Below are positions 1 through 7,190 of a stretch of DNA of 64,000 nucleotides, one piece after another (position 1 is the first letter of the stretch; every line of letters begins with the position of its first letter). Source of the stretch: Bin16 sp965206315 (GTDB lineage: Bacteria > Chloroflexota > Dehalococcoidia > Lucifugimonadales > Australimonadaceae); contig OZ242210.1 of the NCBI GenBank assembly GCA_965206315.1, positions 2,108,001 through 2,172,000 on the forward strand, written 5' to 3'. Below the pieces are notes generated by a model. That model was not told the DNA's origin and did no database searches. It saw only the letters and a list, made by a program, of their open reading frames with translations. The position numbers and the translations under genes were made by a program.

Positions 1-396
1 CGCGCGCAGCATCGCATTCAGGCCGTCATCGAAGGGGGTGAGCAGCAGGATGCGGCTCGCGCCGAACGCCTTGACCGCCGCCGCCCCGGACTCCAGTGCC
101 GTTGTGGCCGGGATGTTCAACTGGCCGCGCAACTGCTCCACGTGCTCCGGGTTCTGCACCTGCATCGGCGCGCCCATGAGCGCGATGCCGTCCCAGCCAT
201 GCTCCGCGACGAGGGCGGTGGTGCGGGCGATGTGCTCGCGCGTCTTGCCTGCCAGGTCGTAGAGCGAGTTCTGCCAGAGATTCAGCGGGATTATCTGCAC
301 GTCGGCCTCTTCCGGCATGAGACGCAGGAAGTCGTCGTAGTGGGTGCTGTGACCCCGCGAGTTCGCGCTGAGGAATCCGAGACTTACCGTGGCCAT
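1..396 (-). CDS. Asp/Glu racemase / maleate isomerase-fold protein (3' part outside window)
   Basis: Partial gene: the first 132 codons are present and the frame runs open to the window edge. The protein starts MATVSLGFLSANSRGHSTHY and continues with alternating beta strands and helices (ALMGAPMQVQ, ILLLTPFDDGLN). This resembles the Asp/Glu racemase, maleate isomerase and arylmalonate decarboxylase superfamily, which acts on small dicarboxylates. The ATG at 396 was chosen because AAGGAGG lies a few bases upstream. The second catalytic cysteine would lie in the missing half, so the exact family and substrate cannot be set. No partner gene is visible; tRNA-Lys lies upstream on the same strand. 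Confidence 0.6.
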   Translation of the reverse strand, partial: MATVSLGFLSANSRGHSTHYDDFLRLMPEEADVQIIPLNLWQNSLYDLAGKTREHIARTTALVAEHGWDGIALMGAPMQVQNPEHVEQLRGQLNIPATTALESGAAAVKAFGASRILLLTPFDDGLNAMLRA

Positions 397-460
397 GGTA
401 CGCCTCCTTGCACAAGCCCGGTGAGGATGAGGACAGGACGCCGGATGAACGGCGTTGGAC

Positions 461-537
<77 letters not shown>

Positions 538-614
538 ACGCTCTTTCAGGGTAGGGGACGCGGCGCTGCCTCGTCAACGCGGAAGCCGCGGAAGCGCAGG
601 GCGTGTGCAGGTTC

Positions 615-620
615 TATAAT
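615..620 (+). promoter_or_regulatory. -10 element (TATAAT) upstream of the MaoC/PlsX/FabG operon
   Basis: A perfect TATAAT lies 41 bases before the first ATG of the operon. No good -35 box is seen 17 bases upstream. The predicted leader holds a GC-rich hairpin (GCCGCGC/GCGCGGC, near 627-643). The assignment rests on the hexamer and its position only. Confidence 0.4.
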
Positions 621-660
621 CCCCCCGCCGCGCCCGGCGCGGCCCGGGAAGCACAAAGAC

Positions 661-1056
661 ATGGACCTCAACACGCTCGAACCCGGCCACGCACTGGTCG
701 ACCGGGAGATAGTCATTACCTCCGCGATGGTTGGCGCCTACACGCAGGCCGTGGGTGACGGCAACACACTCTACGCAGATGAAGGGCTCGTGCCGCCGAT
801 GGCCGTGGCTGCGTTGGTGATGGCCGAGGCGATGGATGCCGTGAGCCTGCCCGCGGGGACGGTGCACACTGGACAGGAGCTGACGTTCTCCCGCCCCGTC
901 GCCATGGACTCGGCGGTGCGCTGCTCCGCGACCGTCGCGGCGAACAGCGTGCGGCGCGGGACGCGCTTCCTCACGCTGGACCTGCGCGGCGAGTTGGACG
1001 GCCAAGCGGCGGTGGAGGGCAGGGCGGCGCTCGCCGTCCCGGAGGTTGAGGAATGA
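661..1056 (+). CDS. MaoC-like hydratase, N-terminal-type subunit (HadA/HadC-like)
   Basis: 131 aa with a single hot-dog fold resembling the FAS1_DH_region/MaoC_dehydrat_N domain. The N-terminal EIVITSAMVGAYTQAVGDGN and the VHTGQELTFSRPV strand are typical. The clear hydratase motif is in the next gene, whose ATG overlaps this stop (ATGA). This fits a heterodimer like mycobacterial HadAB or HadBC, in which one subunit is structural and the other catalytic. Proposed role: dehydration of 3-hydroxyacyl-ACP or -CoA in fatty acid synthesis, together with FabG and PlsX downstream. The subunit assignment is inference. Confidence 0.75.
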   Translation: MDLNTLEPGHALVDREIVITSAMVGAYTQAVGDGNTLYADEGLVPPMAVAALVMAEAMDAVSLPAGTVHTGQELTFSRPVAMDSAVRCSATVAANSVRRGTRFLTLDLRGELDGQAAVEGRAALAVPEVEE

Positions 1057-1445
1057 CCGGCGCGCCGGAGAGCCTGCAGCCGGTGGAGCGCGGCATCACG
1101 CAGGAGCAGTTGGTACAGTATGCGGACGCCAGCGGCGACCACAACCCGTTGCACTTGGACGAGGAGTTCGCGCGCGGGACGCCGTACGGCAGGACCATCG
1201 CGCACGGTATGCTCGTGCTGGCGCTGGTGTCGGAATTGATGACGCGCTCGTTCGGCGAAGCGTGGCTGCGCGGCGGAAGGCTGAAGACGCGCTTCCGTGC
1301 GCCTGTCTTCCCGGGCGAAACTGTGTGCGCGAGCGGAAAGCTGAAAGCGTCGGACGGCGCCACTGCCACCTACGAGGTGTCGGTGGCGAACCAGGACGGC
1401 GAGAACGTGATCACAGGCGACGCATCGGTGGCGCTGAACGCCTGA
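1053..1445 (+). CDS. MaoC-like (R)-3-hydroxyacyl dehydratase, catalytic subunit (HadB-like)
   Basis: 130 aa. It carries the hydratase-2 motif: ADASGDHNPLHLDEEFA (residues about 26-42) with catalytic Asp and His, followed by YGRTIAHGMLVL. That is the standard catalytic signature of R-specific enoyl hydratases and HadB. The 4-bp overlap with the preceding hot-dog gene implies translational coupling and a heterodimer. With plsX and fabG immediately downstream it probably supplies the dehydration step of fatty acid elongation. A role in beta-oxidation or polyketide synthesis cannot be excluded. Confidence 0.85.
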   Translation: MTGAPESLQPVERGITQEQLVQYADASGDHNPLHLDEEFARGTPYGRTIAHGMLVLALVSELMTRSFGEAWLRGGRLKTRFRAPVFPGETVCASGKLKASDGATATYEVSVANQDGENVITGDASVALNA

Positions 1446-1463
1446 CCGGCGGAGGAACAGAAC

Positions 1464-2465
1464 TTGGCGAAGTACACGATCGCATTGGACGCGATGGGCG
1501 GTGACCTCGCTCCTGCCGTTCCGGTAGAGGCTGCAGTCATCGCGGCGCGCGAGTACGACGCGGCGATAGCGCTCGTGGGCGACGAGGCGGCTGTCACGGC
1601 GGAGCTTGCGAAGCACGACGCGAGCGGCCTGCCGGTGCAGGTCGTGCCGTCCGAGGGCGTCGTCTCCGAGGATGAGGCCCCGGCGCGCGCGCTGCTCAGC
1701 AAACCGCGGGCGTCTATCGCCGTTGCGGTGGGGATGGTGAAGGCGGGGCAGGCGCACGCCGCCATCAGCATGGGCTCGACGGGCGGGACGATGGCTGCCG
1801 CTGTCCTGGCGCTGGGGATGTTCCCGGGACTGGAGCGTCCGACGCTCGGCGGGCCGTTCATCGGACTCGCGCCGGAGACAACGATCATCGACCTCGGTGC
1901 GAACGTGGACTGCAAGCCTGCGCAGATGCTCAGTTTCGGCGCGCTCGGGGCATCGTTCGAACGCATCTACCATGGCAAGGAGTCGCCGCGGGTGGGCCTG
2001 CTGAGTGTGGGCTCGGAGGATGGGAAGGGGAACAGGCAGGTACAGGAGGCCTTCCCCCTGTTCAGGGCGAGCGGTCTCAACTTCGTGGGCAACGTCGAGG
2101 GGCACGAGATATTCGTGGATAAGGCGGACGTGCTCGTGTGCGACGGGTTCGTGGGGAACGTGCTGTTGAAGTACACGGAGGGGCTGGCCGCGGCAGCGGG
2201 ACGTTACCTGGCGAGCCGCCTGGGGCCGGACAGCCCTGCCGTACAGGCGATAGCCGGACTGGCGTCGGCGGCGGAAGGCGGCGGCGGTCCGCTCTTCGGC
2301 GTGAACGGTGTCGTCATCGCAGGGCATGGGCGCTCGACCGCGCAGAGCATCGCGCGCTCCGTCGGGCTGGCGTGTTTCGCGCTCGACCGCAATCTGGTGG
2401 AGACGTTGCGTGACGACCTCGCGCAGGCGCTCGTCCGCGCGGAGGTCGGTAGTGAGCAGGCTTAG
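1464..2465 (+). CDS. plsX: Phosphate acyltransferase PlsX
   Basis: 333 aa, the usual PlsX length. The N-terminal YTIALDAMGGDLAPAVPV and the internal SMGSTGGTMAAAV and IDLGANVDCKPAQM blocks are diagnostic. PlsX converts acyl-ACP and phosphate to acyl phosphate for PlsY, the first step of phospholipid synthesis, at the inner face of the membrane. The start is TTG at 1464, placed 8 bases after GGAGG; no better codon is near. It lies in an operon between the dehydratase pair and fabG and overlaps fabG by 14 bases. Confidence 0.96.
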   Translation: MAKYTIALDAMGGDLAPAVPVEAAVIAAREYDAAIALVGDEAAVTAELAKHDASGLPVQVVPSEGVVSEDEAPARALLSKPRASIAVAVGMVKAGQAHAAISMGSTGGTMAAAVLALGMFPGLERPTLGGPFIGLAPETTIIDLGANVDCKPAQMLSFGALGASFERIYHGKESPRVGLLSVGSEDGKGNRQVQEAFPLFRASGLNFVGNVEGHEIFVDKADVLVCDGFVGNVLLKYTEGLAAAAGRYLASRLGPDSPAVQAIAGLASAAEGGGGPLFGVNGVVIAGHGRSTAQSIARSVGLACFALDRNLVETLRDDLAQALVRAEVGSEQA

Positions 2466-3198
2466 CGGCCAGCGTGCGCTGGTTACGGGTGCGAGCCGGG
2501 GCATCGGCCGCGCCGTCGCGCTGCGCCTCGCCTCGGAGGGCGCAAGCGTCGCGCTGAACTACAACTCCGGCCAGGAAGAAGCCGAGGCCGTCGCGGCTGA
2601 GATCGCCGCGGCGGGCGGCAGCGCGGTGACGCTGCAGGGGAACGTCGCGGACGCTGCCCAGGCCGAGGCGCTGGTGGACGCTGCGGCGGCTGCGCTCGGC
2701 GGGCTGGACATCCTCGTCAACAACGCGGGCATCACTCGCGACAACCTGCTCATGCGCCTCTCCGAGGACGACTGGGATGCCGTGATCGACACGAACCTGA
2801 AGGGCGCGTTCCTCTGCACGAAAGCGGCCATCCGCCCGATGCTGCGCCAGCGCTCGGGACGCATCGTCAACATGTCGTCGGTCGTGGCGCTCACGGGCAA
2901 TCCGGGGCAGGCGAACTACACCGCGGCCAAGGCGGGGCTCATCGGCTTCACGCGGACGGTCGCGCGGGAGGTGGCGTCGCGCGGCATCACGGTGAACGCG
3001 ATAGCGCCGGGGTTCATCGCGACGCAGATGGTGGATTCGATTCCGGAGGACCTGCGGGCGCAGATACGCGAGCGCATCCCGCTCGGCGCATTCGGGACGC
3101 CGGAGGACGTGGCAGGATGCGTCGCGTTCCTGGTCAGTGCGGACGCCGCATACATCACGGGCCAGGTGCTCAGCATAGACGGAGGTTTGGGGCTGTAA
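2452..3198 (+). CDS. fabG: 3-oxoacyl-ACP reductase FabG
   Basis: 248 aa short-chain dehydrogenase. It has the NADP-binding TGASRGIG (about 11-18), NNAG (about 90), a catalytic Ser in NMSSVV, YTAAK (Tyr-x3-Lys) and a C-terminal ITGQVLSIDGGLGL typical of FabG. It reduces 3-oxoacyl-ACP with NADPH. The GTG at 2452 was chosen because GGAGG lies 6 bases upstream and the signature then begins close to the N-terminus. Its neighbours plsX and the MaoC pair support a fatty-acid role over other SDR activities. Confidence 0.93.
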   Translation: MSRLSGQRALVTGASRGIGRAVALRLASEGASVALNYNSGQEEAEAVAAEIAAAGGSAVTLQGNVADAAQAEALVDAAAAALGGLDILVNNAGITRDNLLMRLSEDDWDAVIDTNLKGAFLCTKAAIRPMLRQRSGRIVNMSSVVALTGNPGQANYTAAKAGLIGFTRTVAREVASRGITVNAIAPGFIATQMVDSIPEDLRAQIRERIPLGAFGTPEDVAGCVAFLVSADAAYITGQVLSIDGGLGL

Positions 3199-3959
3199 TG
3201 ACAGACTGGCCGGAAGACCACGAAGGTCCGGGGCACAAGATACTCGTTATCGTCGCGCACCCGGACGACGCCGAATTCATGTGTGCAGCGAGTGTCGCGA
3301 GGTGGACGTCGGAGGGGAAGGAGGTCGTCTATGCGCTCGTCACGTCCGGCGACAAGGGCACGTCCGATCCGGACGTCGTGCCGTCGGAGTTGGCGGCGCT
3401 GCGTGAGGAGGAGCAGCGGGAGGTGTGTCGCATCCTCGGAGTGGAGAAGGTTGAGTTCCTGCGCTACGAGGACGGTATGGTGCAGAACACGCTGGAGCTC
3501 CGGAAGGACATCGTGCGGCTTATCCGCAAGCACAAGCCGAGCGCGGTGATCACGCAGAACCCCACGGTGCGGTGGTCAGGCCACTACATCAACCACCCTG
3601 ACCACCGAAACACGGGCGACGCTACACTCGACGCCGTGTTCCCGTCGGCGCGCGACGTCCACATGTTCCCGGAACTCGCGCTGAATGAGGGGCTGGAAGC
3701 GCACGTCGTCGAGCACGTCTACCTCGGCGCCCGCGACGACATCGCGGACGTGTACTTCGACGTCTCGGACACGGTGGAGCACAAGATCAGGGCGCTCAAG
3801 GCGCACGCCAGCCAGATGCGGTTCACTCCCGCCAACGGCACCGAACCTTCCGACGAGGAGCGGGAGTTCGGCGAGCGGCTCACAGGCTGGCTGAAGGACC
3901 GCGGCTCACAGAAGGGCATCCCTTACGCAGAGTCGTTCAAGTACTTCTACCTGGGGTAG
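3198..3959 (+). CDS. PIG-L / LmbE-family N-acetylglucosaminyl deacetylase-like hydrolase
   Basis: 253 aa. VIVAHPDDAEF (about 17-27) is the zinc-binding HPDD motif and INHPDHR is the second metal/catalytic block of the LmbE-like family. These enzymes remove acetyl groups from GlcNAc conjugates (MshB, BshB, PIG-L) or act on other amides. The ATG overlaps the fabG stop by one base (TAATG), so it is translated with the lipid operon. The substrate cannot be inferred: no bacillithiol or mycothiol genes are visible nearby. Confidence 0.85.
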   Translation: MTDWPEDHEGPGHKILVIVAHPDDAEFMCAASVARWTSEGKEVVYALVTSGDKGTSDPDVVPSELAALREEEQREVCRILGVEKVEFLRYEDGMVQNTLELRKDIVRLIRKHKPSAVITQNPTVRWSGHYINHPDHRNTGDATLDAVFPSARDVHMFPELALNEGLEAHVVEHVYLGARDDIADVYFDVSDTVEHKIRALKAHASQMRFTPANGTEPSDEEREFGERLTGWLKDRGSQKGIPYAESFKYFYLG

Positions 3960-3968
3960 GAACGCAGC

Positions 3969-4499
3969 ATGGGTAAGAGCGCAGCGGCCTACAACCGCAT
4001 CGCGCAGATAACGCACTGGGCAAGCGCGCTGCTGATCCTGGGGATGCTCGGCATCGGGTTGGCGATGACCCGCATCGGCGAGGGCGGGACTCAGGACTCA
4101 CTCTATAACGTCCATGTGGGCACAGGCCTTGCAACCCTTGCGCTGACCGCCGTCCGCCTCGTTGCGCTCGCCGTGCACCGGTGGCCTTCGCCGCCGCCCG
4201 GGCTGTCGCGGGTGAATGAGCGGGCGTTCACCGGAACCCACGTCCTGCTGTACGTACTGCTCATCGCGCTGCTGGCGAGCGGCATCGGGATGCTGGCGTT
4301 GAGCGGAGTAGCGCTCGTTCCCGGCAGCGTCGTCCCTGCGGACATCGAGAACGTGCCGCCTCGCGTGGCGCACGACCTGCTCTCCAAGGTGTTCATCGCG
4401 CTGCTGCTGGTCCACGTTGTGGGCGTCGTCCGCCACCAGCTGGGAAAGGGCGACACGCTCGGGCGGATGGGCGTGCCGTGGTTCAGGCGGAGCGCATAG
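3969..4499 (+). CDS. Cytochrome b561-family membrane protein
   Basis: 176 aa with four predicted membrane helices. The histidines expected to bind two b hemes are present: ITHWASA (helix 1), YNVHVGTG (helix 2), FTGTHVLLY (helix 3) and LLLVHVVGVVRHQL (helix 4). The family passes electrons between quinol and soluble or periplasmic acceptors (CybB type). It begins 9 bases after the deacetylase gene and is probably the last gene of that transcript. It is convergent with the ygfZ-like gene. The redox partner is unknown. Confidence 0.88.
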   Translation: MGKSAAAYNRIAQITHWASALLILGMLGIGLAMTRIGEGGTQDSLYNVHVGTGLATLALTAVRLVALAVHRWPSPPPGLSRVNERAFTGTHVLLYVLLIALLASGIGMLALSGVALVPGSVVPADIENVPPRVAHDLLSKVFIALLLVHVVGVVRHQLGKGDTLGRMGVPWFRRSA

Positions 4500-4519
4500 G
4501 CGACTTGCCAGCGGCGGTA

Positions 4520-5485
4520 CTACGCTTCCACCGGCTCTGTCGCGAGCGCGTACGCAGGTTCCGACAACATCACGAAGCCGCCGTCTGCGAGTCGCAGCGA
4601 CGCCCCCGCCGTCGCGTGTTTCGCCGCAACGAGCGCCAGTCCCAGCGTGCGGCCATCGCCGGCTTCGAAGGCCGAAGTGACGGCGCCCGCGGGCGAGCCG
4701 TCCTCCGCTTCCAGGGCGTCGCCCGGCACGGCAGGAGTGTGCGACGTGAACGACATGAGCAGCCGCTGCACCTTGCGGTACGTCTGGAGCCGGGCGATGA
4801 CCTCCTGGCCGGTGTAGCAGCCCTTGTCGTCGCTGATAGAGCCGAGCAGCCGCGCCTCCAGCGGATTGTTGAACGCGCCGAACTCAGCGCCGTAGACGGG
4901 CACGCCCTGCGCGATGCGGTACGCCTCGAACACGCCCGCGTCCACCTCCTGGGCGGTGGCCGACAGCGCTGCCTTCGTGCGCTCAGTGTCGGCAAGCGGT
5001 AGCAGCACGTCGTAGGCCGGGTGCGTCCCGAACGGCGAGGCAACGACCACTGCGCCGTCCTGCGCGAGCACGCCGTCGAGCGGGGGGACTGGGAAACCTG
5101 CGCCAGCGATGGCCCCAGCAGCCAGCGGCCCGAGAACGGTGAACTGCGTGGTCCTGCTGCTCTCGTCGACGACCGTGATGTCCTCACCGAACGTGTAGAG
5201 GTCGATCCAGTCGGCGACATCCTCCGCTCTGCCGGGGCTGGTGAGGCACCACATACCGCCGTCGACTGCCGCGAGGCGTAGATGGTCCAGCACGCGGGCG
5301 TCGCCGTTCGTGAGGACGGTCGAGCACGTCGTGCCCTCGGGCAGCGTTTCGAGCTTGTTGGTCGTGAGGCGGTTGAGGAGGTCGAGCGCGTCGGTGCCCG
5401 TGATCCAGAGTCGTCCACAATCGCTACGGTCGGTGAAACCGGCGCGTTCCGTAAGCGCGGCGAGGGATGCAGAATCAGTGCTCAT
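4520..5485 (-). CDS. ygfZ: YgfZ/GcvT-like folate-binding protein
   Basis: 321 aa, GcvT-type aminomethyltransferase fold. The segment DDKGCYTGQEVIARLQTYRK (about residues 218-237) is the YgfZ signature with its essential Cys. YgfZ-type proteins are folate-dependent factors that help Fe-S cluster enzymes assemble or be repaired. The next gene on the same strand's far side is an A-type Fe-S carrier, which supports an Fe-S role. The first ATG at 5485 was kept; upstream is a 43-bp gap to the iscA-like stop. Confidence 0.87.
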   Translation of the reverse strand: MSTDSASLAALTERAGFTDRSDCGRLWITGTDALDLLNRLTTNKLETLPEGTTCSTVLTNGDARVLDHLRLAAVDGGMWCLTSPGRAEDVADWIDLYTFGEDITVVDESSRTTQFTVLGPLAAGAIAGAGFPVPPLDGVLAQDGAVVVASPFGTHPAYDVLLPLADTERTKAALSATAQEVDAGVFEAYRIAQGVPVYGAEFGAFNNPLEARLLGSISDDKGCYTGQEVIARLQTYRKVQRLLMSFTSHTPAVPGDALEAEDGSPAGAVTSAFEAGDGRTLGLALVAAKHATAGASLRLADGGFVMLSEPAYALATEPVEA

Positions 5486-5528
5486 GGCATGAGCATAACA
5501 GGACAGGGCAGGTGAGGGGTCGGCGGGG

Positions 5529-5876
5529 CTAGACGGAGAACGAAGTGCCGCAGCCGCACGCCTTCTTGGCGTTCGGGTTGTTGAAGACGAACCCCTTGCC
5601 GTTCAGGCCGCCGGAGTAGTCCAGCTCAGTACCGGCGAGGAAGATGTAACTCTTCCGGTCCACGGCGAGCGTGATGCCGTTCTGCTCGATGACCTTGTCG
5701 CCTTCCTGCGCCTCGTTCGTGAGGTCGAGCACGTAGGTGAGGCCGGAGCAGCCGCCGCCCTTCACCGCAACGCGCAGGACACCCTGATCGATGCCTTCGG
5801 CGGCCATGAACTGCTGCACGTGCTTCGCGCCGTTCTCGGTGATGGTGATGGTCAGGGGCTGTTGCGTCGTGGTCAT
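5529..5876 (-). CDS. A-type Fe-S cluster carrier (IscA/ErpA/SufA-like)
   Basis: 115 aa, standard length. The three conserved cysteines are present as GGCSGLTYV and the C-terminal KACGCGTSFSV (Cys-Gly-Cys). It delivers Fe-S clusters to target enzymes. ATG 5876 is preferred over the in-frame TTG 6 bases upstream because a GAGGA stretch then sits at a better distance. It lies upstream of the ygfZ-like gene on the same strand, so the two Fe-S maintenance genes may be cotranscribed. Confidence 0.93.
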   Translation of the reverse strand: MTTTQQPLTITITENGAKHVQQFMAAEGIDQGVLRVAVKGGGCSGLTYVLDLTNEAQEGDKVIEQNGITLAVDRKSYIFLAGTELDYSGGLNGKGFVFNNPNAKKACGCGTSFSV

Positions 5877-6071
5877 CTGCAAGTCCTCGTTCTTCGCGGT
5901 CGGCTGTCAAGACCTATCGTAGGGAGGGATCGGGGGTGCGTCAAGCAGCATGCGTCACAATGCCGGCATGTGCTGTCATACGGGACGCGCATCGCGGCGC
6001 GTCACTGGCTTACAATGCCGCCGTTGGGAAAGCGTTGGGAAAGTCCGGATACGAGTGGGAGGAGGTGCGTC

Positions 6072-7187
6072 ATGGCAGGAGTACTCGACGCCGACACGCA
6101 CATCGCCGAACCGGTGCAGATGTGGGACTACCTGGACCCTGAGTGGCACCCCCGCCGCCCGGTGATAGTCAGCGTGCCGGAAGACACGCAGTATGGCGAC
6201 AGAGACCATATGTGGCTCATAGACGGGCGCATCGTTCCGAAGGCTGTTGGGCGAGCCGGCAGTTCGCTCGTGACGCCCACCGCTCAGACGCGCATGCGTT
6301 ACCACCCGGACCTGCCCGCGCGCGAACTCACCGATATTCCCATGCGCTTCGAGGGCATGAAGGCGACGAACGTCGACGCCCATGTGGTCTATCCCACGCT
6401 CTTCCTCACCTTCCTCACGGAGGACCCCGACTACGAAGTCGCTCTCGCACGGGCGTACAACCGCTACCTCGCGGACGTGTGGGCGAGGTCGGAGGACCGC
6501 ATCCGTTGGGTTGTCGTCCCGCCGCTGCGGGACATCGACGCGTCGGTGCGCGAGGTGCAGTTCGGTAAGCAGAACGGCGCGTGCGGCGTCTTCTTTCGTG
6601 GTATCGAGAAGGACAGGATGCTCGACGACCCCTACTTCTTCCCGGTGTATGAAGAGGCGCTGGCGCTGGACCTCTCGATCTGCGTACACCAGGGGCAGGG
6701 AGCGCCCGCCCTCAACAACCTCGTCGACCCGGCACGGAGCCACACGTTCACCCACGGCAGGCTCCCTCCGCTGTCGGCGTTCCGCAACATCGTGCACAAC
6801 CGGATACCGGAGCAGTTCAAGGGGTTGCGCTTCGGCTTCATCGAGACGGGCGCGTCGTGGATACCGTTCACCCTCTACCAGCTCACGGGCACGATGAAGC
6901 AGGACGCGGACTTCTTCGGCCCGCGCCTCTTCGACGAGTACAACATCTGGGTCTCCTATGAGGTGGGCGAGGACCTGCCGTACCTGTTGGACAAAATAGG
7001 AGAGGACCACATCGTGGTCGGCACCGACTACGGACACCACGTTCCCGGCACGACCGACCGTCTGAGGACAGACCCCTCTGCGCAGACCCACATGGTTGAA
7101 GTGCTGCGCTCCCGTACCGAGATTCCCGCGCGGACGATAGACAAGATACTGAGCGATAACCCCAATGCGCTCTATGGCGTCTCATAG
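6072..7187 (+). CDS. Amidohydrolase-2 family protein
   Basis: 371 aa TIM-barrel hydrolase or decarboxylase. DADTHIAEP (residues about 6-14) carries the D-x-H metal motif. ICVHQGQGAP (about 206) and HIVVGTDYGHH (about 314-324) supply the His and the C-terminal Asp of the amidohydrolase-2 (ACMSD-like) family. Members hydrolyse or decarboxylate aromatic-derived acids. GGGAGGAGG lies just before ATG 6072, which fixes the start. It stands alone between divergent Fe-S genes and pcrA. A TACAAT at 6011-6016 could be its -10. The substrate is not predictable. Confidence 0.82.
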   Translation: MAGVLDADTHIAEPVQMWDYLDPEWHPRRPVIVSVPEDTQYGDRDHMWLIDGRIVPKAVGRAGSSLVTPTAQTRMRYHPDLPARELTDIPMRFEGMKATNVDAHVVYPTLFLTFLTEDPDYEVALARAYNRYLADVWARSEDRIRWVVVPPLRDIDASVREVQFGKQNGACGVFFRGIEKDRMLDDPYFFPVYEEALALDLSICVHQGQGAPALNNLVDPARSHTFTHGRLPPLSAFRNIVHNRIPEQFKGLRFGFIETGASWIPFTLYQLTGTMKQDADFFGPRLFDEYNIWVSYEVGEDLPYLLDKIGEDHIVVGTDYGHHVPGTTDRLRTDPSAQTHMVEVLRSRTEIPARTIDKILSDNPNALYGVS

Positions 7188-7190
7188 CCA

